Of a stretch of 9,848 bases of DNA, positions 1-7,012 are shown piece after piece. The position numbers and the translations under genes were made by a program. A model generated the notes under the pieces. The model saw only the letters and a program-made list of their open reading frames with translations. It was not told the origin of the DNA and searched no databases. Source of the DNA: Treponema sp. (GTDB lineage Bacteria; Spirochaetota; Spirochaetia; Treponematales; Treponemataceae); contig DMQP01000199.1 of assembly GCA_003455655.1 (NCBI GenBank), forward strand, positions 1 through 9,848, in the 5' to 3' direction. Each line of letters starts with the position of its first letter. Positions within the stretch are counted from its first letter, which is position 1.

Positions 1-272
1 TTTTTTACGAGAATGGTGCGTCCTTCAAATTCTGGCTTTTGGAATTCCTGAGGCATATCCTTGAGGTCAGAAGAAATCATGTGGTTCTTTACAATATCTT
101 TTGTGTAGTTGAACCAGAAGTTTGACAGTGCATTAAGCACTTTGCCTTTGTCAGTAATCATGGTGGGAAGAATTACGTCAAATGCAGAAATGCGGTCTGT
201 CGTAACAATGACCATGCGGCCATCTTCCAAGTCATACACTTCGCGGACTTTTCCGCTTATAATCTTTTTCAT
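1..272 (-). CDS. purC: SAICAR synthase (PurC), N-terminal part, cut by window edge
   Basis: The first 90 codons of a gene that runs off the left edge. The product is phosphoribosylaminoimidazole-succinocarboxamide synthase, which joins aspartate to CAIR using ATP in purine synthesis in the cytoplasm. Seen directly: the nucleotide-binding start GKVREVYDL (residues 7-15), then TTDRISAFDVILP (24-36) and the KGKVLNALSNFWF stretch (about 41-53), all typical of the family N-terminus. The ATG at 272 follows AGGAG (plus-strand 280-284) by a 7-base gap. A good promoter lies at 293-321, leaving a leader of only about 14 bases. It is in the same direction as cls, 53 bases downstream of the cls stop, but looks separately transcribed. 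Family members are usually about 230-310 residues, so most of the gene is missing here. Confidence 0.93.
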   Translation of the reverse strand, partial: MKKIISGKVREVYDLEDGRMVIVTTDRISAFDVILPTMITDKGKVLNALSNFWFNYTKDIVKNHMISSDLKDMPQEFQKPEFEGRTILVK

Positions 273-292
273 GCCTTTACTCCTGTGCTGGG

Positions 293-321
293 AGTGTAGC
301 ACGATACAAGCAAAATCGCAA
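293..321 (-). promoter_or_regulatory. purC promoter, sigma-70 type, extended -10
   Basis: Read on the minus strand: -35 TTGCGA (316-321), 17-base spacer, -10 TACACT (293-298), preceded by TG-C, which makes an extended -10. The predicted start is near 286, giving a leader of about 14 bases that contains the AGGAG site. It sits between the cls stop and purC, so purC does not need read-through from cls. Assigned from consensus only. Confidence 0.65.
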
Positions 322-325
322 GCGG

Positions 326-1849
326 TTACATAAAAGGACTAAAGAGTTTGCAGAATGACCAGAAGGCTCTCGAGAAAATGTTTTTCTTGTCGTAATAGCT
401 AAGGGTTACGGCTTCGCTTTTAGAAAGATCTTCTTCAAACATTTGCTGGCACTTCTGAGAAAAACTTTTGTCGTAAAAAATAATGTTTTGTTCAAAGTGT
501 AGGGTAAAACTGCGGTTGTCTATGTTTGTAGTTCCCACTGTACAAATTTTTTGATCTGCAACAAGCATTTTTGAATGAATGAATCCAGGGTAGAGGTAAA
601 TGTTAATGCCATCGCGCAAAGCTTGTCGTGCAAATTCCGAAGATGCGGCTTTCATAAAAAATTTATCCCAGTCACGGGGAATAATGATGTCAACTTTTAC
701 TCCTGTGTAGGCTGCAATTTTTAGTGCAGTATAAAACTGTTCATCTGGAGTAAAGTAGGGCGTTTCAATACAGACTCTTTTTTTTGCTCCCATAATCATG
801 CGGATAAGAGCATCTTCAATTTTTCCTTTGTGTTCGTCATCTGGTCCTGCATTCAATACTTGTGTGTAGAGTGAACCATGAGAAAGTAAATCTGAACCTT
901 TGCCATGCATTTTGTAAATATCACCGAAGCGTTCTTTTGGAAAGTATTTTTCTATCTTCTGTTCTGTCTTTGACCGGCGGTGCCATGCATCCATAGAATA
1001 CCAGTCAATTAAAAATCGACTTTGCAAGTCATAGACAATGTCTCCCGTTACGCGGACAACGGTATCTCTCCAGTTAAGTTTTCTATGCTTTGACTGGTTT
1101 GCGTATTCGTCTCCAATGTTCACGCCTCCCACATAGGCAACTTGTGAATCTATGACCGTAAGTTTTCGGTGGTTTCTGTGATTAAGAGTAAGAGGCAGTC
1201 CCAAGCGTATTTGGTAGAAGGGTCTTGCTCTTCCGCCGCACTGATTTAGTTTTTTGAAAAAGCGAGTCGGTGTTAAAATTGAACCAAAATCATCGTAAAT
1301 AAGTTTTACATCAACGCCTTCTTTTGCTTTACGGCACAGAATGTCCATAATGCGTTTGCCAATTTCATCTTTGTGAAAAATAAAATACTCCATGCAAATA
1401 GAAGTTTTTGCTTCTTCCAAATGAGCACAGACATCTTCAAAAAAATCAGAGCCAGTGACATACAGTTGCGGTTTGTCTGTGGTAATAAGCGGACAGTTGC
1501 CTCGTTCTAGATTCATCATTATAAGCGGATGAAATTCTCCAGACACAGCAGCTGGCAGTTGGGCCTCAGGACTGGTTAAAAGTGTGCGCTGTTCTTCAAA
1601 AAGTGGTTCTGTAAGATGGTGAACATATTTGTTAATTTCTTTCATGCTGCGGGAACCAGCAAAAAAGTTTCCGCTAAAAAGCAAGTATAAAACAATTCCC
1701 AGGCCCGGAAGAAAAGCAAGAACCATAATCCACGCAAAACGTCGGGTTGCTTCCTTTCGTTCAAAAAATAAAATAAAAAAAATAAATGCATAGTCTATAA
1801 GTGAAATTATCAACTGAATTAATGCAGGTATATTTACCGGACCGTCCAT
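326..1849 (-). CDS. cls: Cardiolipin synthase, phospholipase D family
   Basis: A 507-residue membrane-bound enzyme that makes cardiolipin from phosphatidylglycerol. Two hydrophobic segments at about residues 8-28 and 38-59 form the PLDc_N-type membrane anchor. Two catalytic HKD motifs follow, as in all bacterial Cls: H227-R-K229 with D234, and H425-S-K427 with D432, each followed by a GG/GT-x-NIxx signature (GGVNIGDEY, GTTNIDNRSF). Length fits the ClsA family (about 480-510). It is downstream of radC with 18 bases between the radC stop and this ATG. No Shine-Dalgarno sequence precedes the ATG; instead TATACT lies 7 bases upstream, suggesting a leaderless mRNA. The frame is closed by TGA 7 codons upstream of the ATG, and the protein starts just before the first membrane helix, so the start is reasonable. 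Which Cls subtype and which phospholipid donor it uses cannot be told from sequence alone. Confidence 0.93.
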   Translation of the reverse strand: MDGPVNIPALIQLIISLIDYAFIFFILFFERKEATRRFAWIMVLAFLPGLGIVLYLLFSGNFFAGSRSMKEINKYVHHLTEPLFEEQRTLLTSPEAQLPAAVSGEFHPLIMMNLERGNCPLITTDKPQLYVTGSDFFEDVCAHLEEAKTSICMEYFIFHKDEIGKRIMDILCRKAKEGVDVKLIYDDFGSILTPTRFFKKLNQCGGRARPFYQIRLGLPLTLNHRNHRKLTVIDSQVAYVGGVNIGDEYANQSKHRKLNWRDTVVRVTGDIVYDLQSRFLIDWYSMDAWHRRSKTEQKIEKYFPKERFGDIYKMHGKGSDLLSHGSLYTQVLNAGPDDEHKGKIEDALIRMIMGAKKRVCIETPYFTPDEQFYTALKIAAYTGVKVDIIIPRDWDKFFMKAASSEFARQALRDGINIYLYPGFIHSKMLVADQKICTVGTTNIDNRSFTLHFEQNIIFYDKSFSQKCQQMFEEDLSKSEAVTLSYYDKKNIFSRAFWSFCKLFSPFM

Positions 1850-1856
1850 ATTGTTC

Positions 1857-1885
1857 AGTATAACAAGTCATCTTCCTTGGAGCAA
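1857..1885 (-). promoter_or_regulatory. Putative cls promoter inside the radC 3' end, leaderless type
   Basis: On the minus strand: -35 TTGCTC (1880-1885), 17-base spacer, extended -10 TG-T-TATACT (hexamer at 1857-1862). The hexamer ends 7 bases before the cls ATG, so the expected start coincides with the A of the ATG. The -35 is weak (three of six matches), which the TG extension could offset. It overlaps the last codons and stop of radC, so cls may be made both from the upstream operon and from this site. Confidence 0.5.
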
Positions 1886-2539
1886 GTCATGTTCTCTAAA
1901 GCTAAAGTAATCGTCTGTTGTTATAATAAGATGATCTAAAAACGAAATGCCCAAGTACTCAGATGCAGTCTGTAAGCGAATGGTTGTTTCTCTGTCTGCG
2001 GTACTGGGAAAACATGGTCCGTAGGGATGATTGTGACAGCAAATGATTGCAGATGCATGAAGACTTAAGGCTTTAGAAAAAACTTCTCTTGGATGAATAA
2101 TGGTCTTTCCTACTGTTCCTACTGAAACAACATAAATGGCAAGTATTTCGTGAGCACCATTTAATGCAGTACAAACAAAGTGTTCTCTCTTTTGCAAAGT
2201 GTATTGTTTAACGTAGGGAATAATGTCGCTGGGTGTATTGATGACTGCTGTTCTGTAGCGGGAACGTCTTCTTCCTAATTCAATAGCAGCTGCGACTGCA
2301 AGCGACCGATTTACCCCCATGCCCGTTACTGTCTGTAAATTTTGTAAGAGCGTGTCTTCGTTGCTTGCTTCCAGTGCAGAAAGAACTCTTTGTGCCAGTT
2401 GTGCAACCGGTACATCTTTTGTTCCGCTTCCCAACAGTAGCATTAACAGTTCATGGTCTGAAGGGAAGCTTATACCGTTTGCAAGTGTTAATTCGCGGAT
2501 ATCGGGCTTTTGTTTAGCCGAACATAATTCTTGTGCCAT
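1868..2539 (-). CDS. radC: RadC family JAMM-domain protein
   Basis: A 223-residue RadC/UPF0758 protein. The N-terminal half has the helix-hairpin-helix region ending in VTGMGVNRSLAVAAAIELGRR (71-91). The C-terminal half is an MPN/JAB domain with a complete metal site: E152, H169 and H171 (HNHP) and D182, the spacing expected for a JAMM metalloprotease-like fold. The loop reads HPYGPCFPS rather than the common HPSGDPxPS. Despite its name, a repair role for the family is doubtful and its true activity is unknown. I chose the ATG at 2539; an in-frame TTG at 2569 would add ten residues (MFCQCHYIHG) that do not look like the family. Neither start has a Shine-Dalgarno sequence. It lies 41 bases after the lipoprotein stop and 18 before cls, so probably in one transcript with both. 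Confidence 0.88.
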   Translation of the reverse strand: MAQELCSAKQKPDIRELTLANGISFPSDHELLMLLLGSGTKDVPVAQLAQRVLSALEASNEDTLLQNLQTVTGMGVNRSLAVAAAIELGRRRSRYRTAVINTPSDIIPYVKQYTLQKREHFVCTALNGAHEILAIYVVSVGTVGKTIIHPREVFSKALSLHASAIICCHNHPYGPCFPSTADRETTIRLQTASEYLGISFLDHLIITTDDYFSFREHDLLQGR

Positions 2540-2545
2540 ACCATG

Positions 2546-2551
2546 TATATA
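2546..2551 (-). promoter_or_regulatory. Possible -10 element just upstream of radC ATG
   Basis: TATATA lies 6 bases before the radC ATG at 2539, in the same position as the clear -10 boxes of the kinase, permease and cls genes. No good -35 is visible at 16-18 bases, and the TG extension is absent, so this is the weakest of the set. It is flanked by a small imperfect palindrome (CCAT...ATGG, 2541-2555). Confidence 0.25.
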
Positions 2552-2580
2552 ATGGCACTGGCAAAACAATTATGACACTT

Positions 2581-3081
2581 TTATTGAACTTGTTCGATTA
2601 TTTTTTTGAGAGAACTTAAACTTAAGCCGGTGTCGCTCGTAACAGAGTAAGAAAAAGTTCCATCTTCCCAAGTTGCAACAAAGGTTTTTCCGGAAGTTCC
2701 GCGAGATTCAACTTGTAGCCCGTTTATAATTATAGTGTTCTCTTCGTCGTAAGTGTTAAAGTCGCCGCTTATGTCGCCAGGAGTGTTTGCTTTTCGAATG
2801 CGTATTTTTTCTTCTTCGTTAGCACTGTTTTTGTAAATGACTTCGAGCATTTTTCCTTGCATAGCCCGATACACGCTTGCAGAGTAGCTTTTTGCAATTT
2901 GTTCGGGAACAGCAAGAGAAAATCCTGCGGTGTTTTCGGCAGACTCTATGTCTTTATAGGTAGTGAAGGGGTTTGCAATTTGCACGGAAGTTTCCTCCTT
3001 AACTGCAGAAGCACTGGTAGTACATGCTGAAATAAAAAGCGCTGTCAGTAGTAACAGAAATGCATGAAAGAATCGTTTCAT
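2581..3081 (-). CDS. Small lipoprotein with DUF4367-like domain
   Basis: A 166-residue predicted lipoprotein. The signal peptide MKRFFHAFLLLLTALFISAC ends in a lipobox (ISAC, lipidated C20), so the mature protein should be membrane-anchored outside the cytoplasm. After a short linker, the body begins NPFTTYKDIESAENTAGF and continues through an IEVIYKN-like strand, RIRKANTPGDISGDFN and an IINGLQV / ATWEDGTFSYSV pattern. This layout resembles DUF4367-type domains common in secreted or anti-sigma-linked proteins of gut Firmicutes; the match is from memory and the function is unknown. The start at 3081 is set by GGAGG five bases upstream; a TTG at 3093 would overlap that site and is rejected. It is first gene of the leftward group with radC and cls, and has its own promoter, interleaved with that of the divergent kinase. 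Confidence 0.8.
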   Translation of the reverse strand: MKRFFHAFLLLLTALFISACTTSASAVKEETSVQIANPFTTYKDIESAENTAGFSLAVPEQIAKSYSASVYRAMQGKMLEVIYKNSANEEEKIRIRKANTPGDISGDFNTYDEENTIIINGLQVESRGTSGKTFVATWEDGTFSYSVTSDTGLSLSSLKKIIEQVQ

Positions 3082-3101
3082 AAGAACCTCCAATTTTTTT
3101 T

Positions 3102-3130
3102 AGTATATACTTACTTGTCAATTAGCACAA
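3102..3130 (-). promoter_or_regulatory. Promoter of the lipoprotein-radC-cls group
   Basis: On the minus strand: -35 TTGTGC (3125-3130), 17-base spacer, -10 TATACT (3102-3107). Predicted start near 3095, leaving a leader of about 14 bases with GGAGG. A perfect TTGACA also occurs (3115-3120) but only 8 bases from the -10, too close to pair with it. It interleaves with the plus-strand kinase promoter. Confidence 0.6.
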
Positions 3131-3143
3131 CGGGGTTTATAAT
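3115..3143 (+). promoter_or_regulatory. Kinase promoter, near-consensus, leaderless type
   Basis: -35 TTGTCA (3115-3120), exactly 17 bases, then a perfect -10 TATAAT (3138-3143). Seven bases separate the -10 from the ATG at 3151, so the predicted transcript starts at or next to the start codon. This is the best-matching promoter in the window. Confidence 0.72.
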
Positions 3144-3150
3144 TAAGAAT

Positions 3151-6081
3151 ATGGACGATATGGAAGAAATCCGCTTTGATTATGCTCAAAGTCGAACCTG
3201 GAAAACGTGGGTGTGTGTTGCTGCAAGTATACTTGTTTGCATTGCGCTCTGTTTTCCCTCAATATATAGAGCTCCTCACGAACTTATAGATGCTGGTCGA
3301 ACCATTTATAGTGGTTATTTAATTTTACTGCCTCTCCTTCTTATGAGTGCCATTGTGGGCTTTGACCCAACTGCACTTGCTGCTTTTGTTTTGTTAGGAG
3401 CCCGCTGCTTTTACACACATTCTTTTGCATATGATGCTTGTGTCTACTTGCTTGCTCCTGCTTGTGCCTGGCTTGTTGGGCGTAACCGAGGTTTTAAAAA
3501 ACCGCTCTTTGCAATTTTGGGTGCTCTCTATTATGCCTTTGCTTTGGGAGGTGTTCGTTTTGTCTTCCACGAAATGGTTATGGGAAACGGTTTTTCTACG
3601 CTGACAACGAAAGCATTTTTTTATGAATGTGCATTAGCCTTTCCTGCTTCTTTGCTTGCAAGTTTTCTTTCTTTTTTGTTTATGCGTTATGCACCCGAGT
3701 CATGGAAACTTATTTTCCGCGGAAGTTTTGAATACAGTAAGCGTTATGACAAATATGAACAGTTAATTCGAGCAGACGGTAAGCGTCATACTCACATGTC
3801 GTCAAAAATTCTTTTGGCAACTTTTTCAAAAACGGTTCTTGCCTGTGTGGTTTCAGGTTTGTTTGCTGCAGTTCTTTTGCAGAATATGCAGTTTGAAGAT
3901 CTTTTCATTAAGACACATCGCTTTAATCGTTTTATTTCAAATGAAGGAATTGAATTCTGTGCAAAGCTTATTCTTATGATGATGGCAACCAGTGTTCCTG
4001 CAATGATTCTTATAAACTGGTTCTTCTCGTATAAAATTATTACGCCTATTGTTCGTATGTCTCAGTTTATGCGTGGCTTTGAGCGTACTTCAGAAAAGAG
4101 GCGTAAAAGTTATGTTCGTCTTTTGCATCAGCTTAAAATAAATTCTCATGATGAACTTGCAGACTTGTTCCATTCAATAGACCGTTCTATTTCTGAAATT
4201 AACATCTTTATTGAAGCGCTTGAACGAGATCAAAAACTTTCAGAAGATTTACGCGTTGCCCAGGCATCTAACGAAGCAAAGTCAACCTTCCTTTCAAACA
4301 TGAGCCACGAAATTCGTACTCCTATAAACAGTGTGCTTGGCTTTGACGAAATGATTTTAAGAGAATGTACTGAACCCAACATTATTGCCTATGCAAACGA
4401 TATTAAAAACTCTGGAAAAGTTCTTTTAAATCTTGTTAACGACATTCTTGACTTTTCAAAAATTGAAGCGGGTAAGATGGAAATTATTCCCGTTGAATAC
4501 GAACTTTCTTCTGTCATAAACGATTTGGTTAACATGATTAGCCTTCGTGCCAAAGAGAAAAAACTTGCCTTTAAAGTTTTGGTCGACGAAAATACACCTC
4601 ACCTTTTGTTTGGCGATGAAATGCGTCTTAAGCAGATTATGCTTAACATTTTGACCAACGCTGTTAAATACACTCACTCTGGTTCAGTTACCTTCCGTAT
4701 TGGATATGAAAAAGTAAGTAGCCAGCACATTATGCTTACTGTTCATGTTGTAGACACCGGTATTGGTATTAAAGTTGAAGAACTGCAAAAAATGTTCCGT
4801 CCCTTTGAACGCGTTGACGAAGTTCGTAACCGCACAATCGAAGGTACTGGTTTAGGCATGAGCATTATCCGTGGACTTTTGCAGCAAATGGGTTCTGGCC
4901 TTGAAGTAAAAAGTGAATACGGTAAAGGTTCTGACTTTTCATTCTCTGTTCGCCAGCGTGTTGTCTCTTGGGGTCCCATTGGTAACTTTGAAGTTCGCTA
5001 CGAAGAAACAAAAGAAGAAAAAGACAACTATCAAGAACTTTTCCGTGCACCCAAAGCAAAAGTTTTGGTTGTTGACGATACCAAACTTAATCTTACGGTC
5101 TTCTGTGGACTGCTTAAAAATACACAAATGCAAATTGATACGGCAGAAAGTGGAATTGAAATGTTGGATAAAATTCAGAAAAAAGACTACGACATTCTTT
5201 TCATTGACCACCGCATGCCCGAAATGGACGGTATAGAAGCTCTGCACGAACTTAAAAAACTGACTTCTAACCATAACGCTTTAGTGCCTACCGTTGCCCT
5301 TACTGCAAATGCAATTAACGGTGCTCGAGAAATGTATTTGTCTGAAGGCTTTACCGACTATCTTTCTAAACCCATTAACAGTCGTGAACTTGAAAAACTG
5401 CTTATGCGTTTTCTTCCACCCGAAAAAATTTCTATTATTCACGAAGAAAAAGCTCCGCAAGTGTACGAGTCAAAAGTTGACCGCGAAGAAGTTAAAGAGT
5501 TTTCTTGCATTGAAGGAATTGATGCCGCTATTGCCCTTACTAACTGTGGTTCTTCAGATGTTTTGCGTGCTGCACTTAAAGACTTTTATGATGCCATTCC
5601 GTCAAAATCTTTTAACATCGAAAATTTGTGGCATGACAAAAAAATCCGCGACTACACGGTTCTTGTTCATGCTTTAAAATCCTCTGCAAGACTTATAGGT
5701 GCAATGCAACTTTCAAAGAGTGCCGCTTATCTTGAACAGTGTGGCGATGACGGTAACCTTGCAGAAATTGATGCCCTTACACCAGAATTACTTTCTGTAT
5801 ACCGCAGTTACCGTGACAAACTAGAACCTTTCTTTGTGCTTTCTAAAACCGAAGAATCTAACGAAGAAAAACCGGTTATTAGCGCAGAAGAATTTGAAGA
5901 AGCTATGGTTGGTATTCGAGACTTTGTAGACATGGGTGATTTTTCAAATGCCGAAGAAATTTTAAGCCAAATGGAAAACTTTACTATAGGCAGTGAATTT
6001 GCAGTTAAATATGCTGAAGTAAGACGCTTAGTTTCTATGGTTGACCGCAATGCTGTTTTGGAATACTTGAAAAATAACTAG
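3151..6081 (+). CDS. Membrane hybrid histidine kinase with receiver and HPt domains
   Basis: A 976-residue hybrid sensor kinase. Hydrophobic segments at about 18-38, 55-71, 74-88, 94-110, 119-139, 161-178, 220-243 and 268-292 give some eight membrane passes, with only short external loops, so sensing is probably in the membrane or in the roughly 25-residue loop before the last helix. Then come HAMP (about 293-345) and a coiled linker; HisKA with MSHEIRTP (phospho-acceptor H386); HATPase with N503 in the N-box, DTGIGI (D535) and GTGLGMS; a receiver (637-757) with D642, D643, phospho-acceptor D686 and K740; an HPt domain with HALKSS (H840); and a helical tail of about 90 residues. All catalytic residues are present, so a full His-Asp-His relay inside one protein is likely. 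The frame stays open back to 3064, but that would run into the divergent lipoprotein gene; ATG 3151, sitting 7 bases from TATAAT, is chosen. There is no Shine-Dalgarno site. The signal is unknown. Confidence 0.93.
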   Translation: MDDMEEIRFDYAQSRTWKTWVCVAASILVCIALCFPSIYRAPHELIDAGRTIYSGYLILLPLLLMSAIVGFDPTALAAFVLLGARCFYTHSFAYDACVYLLAPACAWLVGRNRGFKKPLFAILGALYYAFALGGVRFVFHEMVMGNGFSTLTTKAFFYECALAFPASLLASFLSFLFMRYAPESWKLIFRGSFEYSKRYDKYEQLIRADGKRHTHMSSKILLATFSKTVLACVVSGLFAAVLLQNMQFEDLFIKTHRFNRFISNEGIEFCAKLILMMMATSVPAMILINWFFSYKIITPIVRMSQFMRGFERTSEKRRKSYVRLLHQLKINSHDELADLFHSIDRSISEINIFIEALERDQKLSEDLRVAQASNEAKSTFLSNMSHEIRTPINSVLGFDEMILRECTEPNIIAYANDIKNSGKVLLNLVNDILDFSKIEAGKMEIIPVEYELSSVINDLVNMISLRAKEKKLAFKVLVDENTPHLLFGDEMRLKQIMLNILTNAVKYTHSGSVTFRIGYEKVSSQHIMLTVHVVDTGIGIKVEELQKMFRPFERVDEVRNRTIEGTGLGMSIIRGLLQQMGSGLEVKSEYGKGSDFSFSVRQRVVSWGPIGNFEVRYEETKEEKDNYQELFRAPKAKVLVVDDTKLNLTVFCGLLKNTQMQIDTAESGIEMLDKIQKKDYDILFIDHRMPEMDGIEALHELKKLTSNHNALVPTVALTANAINGAREMYLSEGFTDYLSKPINSRELEKLLMRFLPPEKISIIHEEKAPQVYESKVDREEVKEFSCIEGIDAAIALTNCGSSDVLRAALKDFYDAIPSKSFNIENLWHDKKIRDYTVLVHALKSSARLIGAMQLSKSAAYLEQCGDDGNLAEIDALTPELLSVYRSYRDKLEPFFVLSKTEESNEEKPVISAEEFEEAMVGIRDFVDMGDFSNAEEILSQMENFTIGSEFAVKYAEVRRLVSMVDRNAVLEYLKNN

Positions 6082-6085
6082 GGTA

Positions 6086-6115
6086 TTGCGCAAAATCTAT
6101 AATTTTGTTGCACAA
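6086..6115 (+). repeat. Pair of TTGCRCAA motifs over a promoter, possible operator
   Basis: TTGCGCAA (6086-6093, a perfect 8-base palindrome) and TTGCACAA (6108-6115, one mismatch) start 22 bases apart, about two helical turns, with an AT-rich 14-base spacer. The second copy covers the -35 of the downstream response-regulator promoter. This is the layout of a dimer-binding repressor or activator site. No binding protein is identified, and chance cannot be excluded for such short motifs. Confidence 0.35.
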
Positions 6116-6136
6116 TCTTAATTCCTCTGTTATAAT
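6108..6136 (+). promoter_or_regulatory. Promoter of the double-receiver gene, extended -10
   Basis: -35 TTGCAC (6108-6113), 17-base spacer, TG-T-TATAAT (hexamer 6131-6136). The predicted start near 6144 gives a leader of about 48 bases ending in GGAGG (6181-6185). The gene is thus probably transcribed separately from the kinase, in addition to any read-through; no clear terminator lies between them. Confidence 0.65.
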
Positions 6137-6191
6137 AAATCTAATAGCAAAAAGACGGTGGAGATGAGTTTATAAAACGCGGAGGTTGAAT

Positions 6192-6959
6192 ATGCCACGA
6201 CAAGTATTGTTTATAAGTGGTGCTCGAGGTTTTACCGTTAATGCTATTATGAAGGATTTAACTTCAGAAGGCTATGACGTTCAATTTGCTCAGCCTGATA
6301 TTGTTGCCGTCACCGATTTACACGGATACACTCCCGAGGCTTATGTTTTTTACATTGATACCGATCTTTCTACGATTGCTCCTGCTGTTCTAGATCTTGC
6401 ACAGAAGGTTGTTGCTTCTCGAGTTAAAACCAATCTCTATCTTATTGGAAGTGATGAAGATATAGAAAAAGCTAAGTCAATGCTTCCCGAAGGTTTAGGG
6501 GTTTACACTTTCAAAAAACCGCTGGATGTTAAACTGCTTATTGCTGCAATCAATCGTAACATGACCGATATTGCCCTTAACCGTGACCACAAAAGTATTC
6601 TTTTGGTTGATGACGACCCGACACTCTTACATGCAATGAACAGTTGGCTTTCTGAAAAGTACACTGTCTTTATGGCTAACTCGGGCATGAATGCAATTTC
6701 TTTCCTTTCACGAACTTCAGTCGATCTTATTCTGCTTGATTACGAAATGCCTGTTGTGTCTGGTTTGCAAGTGTTTGAAATGCTTAAAGGTGAACCTTCG
6801 ACAAAAGACATACCCGTTATTTTTTTGACAGGAAAGAATGACAAAAATACCATTGTCAAAGTGCTTGCTGCAAAACCCGAGCGCTATTTGCTTAAGTCGC
6901 TTCCTCCAAAAGACTTGCTTAAAAGCATAGACGAATTCTTTATGTGGAATAATCTCTAA
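6192..6959 (+). CDS. Double-receiver response regulator without output domain
   Basis: A 255-residue cytoplasmic protein made of two receiver-like domains. The second (about 134-252) is canonical: ILLVDDDP with acidic residues D140-D142, phospho-acceptor D183 in LLLDYEMP, the TG at the end of strand four and K235 (here KS rather than the usual KP). The first (about 3-125) keeps the fold pattern, with FYIDTD in the strand-three position and KKP at the end, but strand one reads VLFISGARG and lacks the acidic pair, so it is probably not phosphorylated normally. There is no DNA-binding, cyclase or other output domain, so the protein likely acts by protein contact or as a relay step. It directly follows the hybrid kinase on the same strand, 110 bases on, which makes the kinase HPt a natural phosphate donor. 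The start at ATG 6192 is fixed by GGAGG six bases upstream; a TTG at 6186 falls too near it. Confidence 0.87.
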   Translation: MPRQVLFISGARGFTVNAIMKDLTSEGYDVQFAQPDIVAVTDLHGYTPEAYVFYIDTDLSTIAPAVLDLAQKVVASRVKTNLYLIGSDEDIEKAKSMLPEGLGVYTFKKPLDVKLLIAAINRNMTDIALNRDHKSILLVDDDPTLLHAMNSWLSEKYTVFMANSGMNAISFLSRTSVDLILLDYEMPVVSGLQVFEMLKGEPSTKDIPVIFLTGKNDKNTIVKVLAAKPERYLLKSLPPKDLLKSIDEFFMWNNL

Positions 6960-6982
6960 AAGAATTTTTAAGGTACATTTTA

Positions 6983-7012
6983 TTGAATCTCATGGGTTTT
7001 TTATGCTATACT
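6983..7012 (+). promoter_or_regulatory. Promoter of the ABC importer lipoprotein gene
   Basis: -35 TTGAAT (6983-6988), 18-base spacer, extended -10 TG-C-TATACT (hexamer 7007-7012). Predicted start near 7020 gives a leader of about 20 bases. That is too short for a T-box, riboswitch or leader-peptide attenuator, so any control by substrate would have to act at initiation. Confidence 0.6.

Noticed and set aside
109..333. 74-codon plus-strand open frame at the left end
   Set aside because: It is the complement of the purC start and its promoter, where the family match on the minus strand is clear.
3064..3150. 29-codon N-terminal extension of the kinase frame back to an ATG at 3064
   Set aside because: It would overlap the start of the divergent lipoprotein gene and contain both promoters; the residues are not kinase-like, and TATAAT sits just before ATG 3151.
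4939..5274. 111-codon open frame on the minus strand opposite the kinase
   Set aside because: It lies fully inside the HATPase-receiver coding region, is Phe/Asn-rich as expected of a complement shadow, and has no start signal. The same applies to plus-frame openings at 4913-5236 and 5294-5677.
6086..6110. Possible terminator after the kinase (CAAAAT / ATTTTG stem)
   Set aside because: Only six AT-rich pairs, no T run after it; read-through is more likely.
6158..6175. Three-codon upstream frame (ATG AGT TTA TAA) in the double-receiver leader, preceded by GGTGGAG
   Set aside because: The purine-rich stretch directly abuts the ATG with no spacing, so initiation is unlikely, and the tiny peptide has no regulatory codon pattern.
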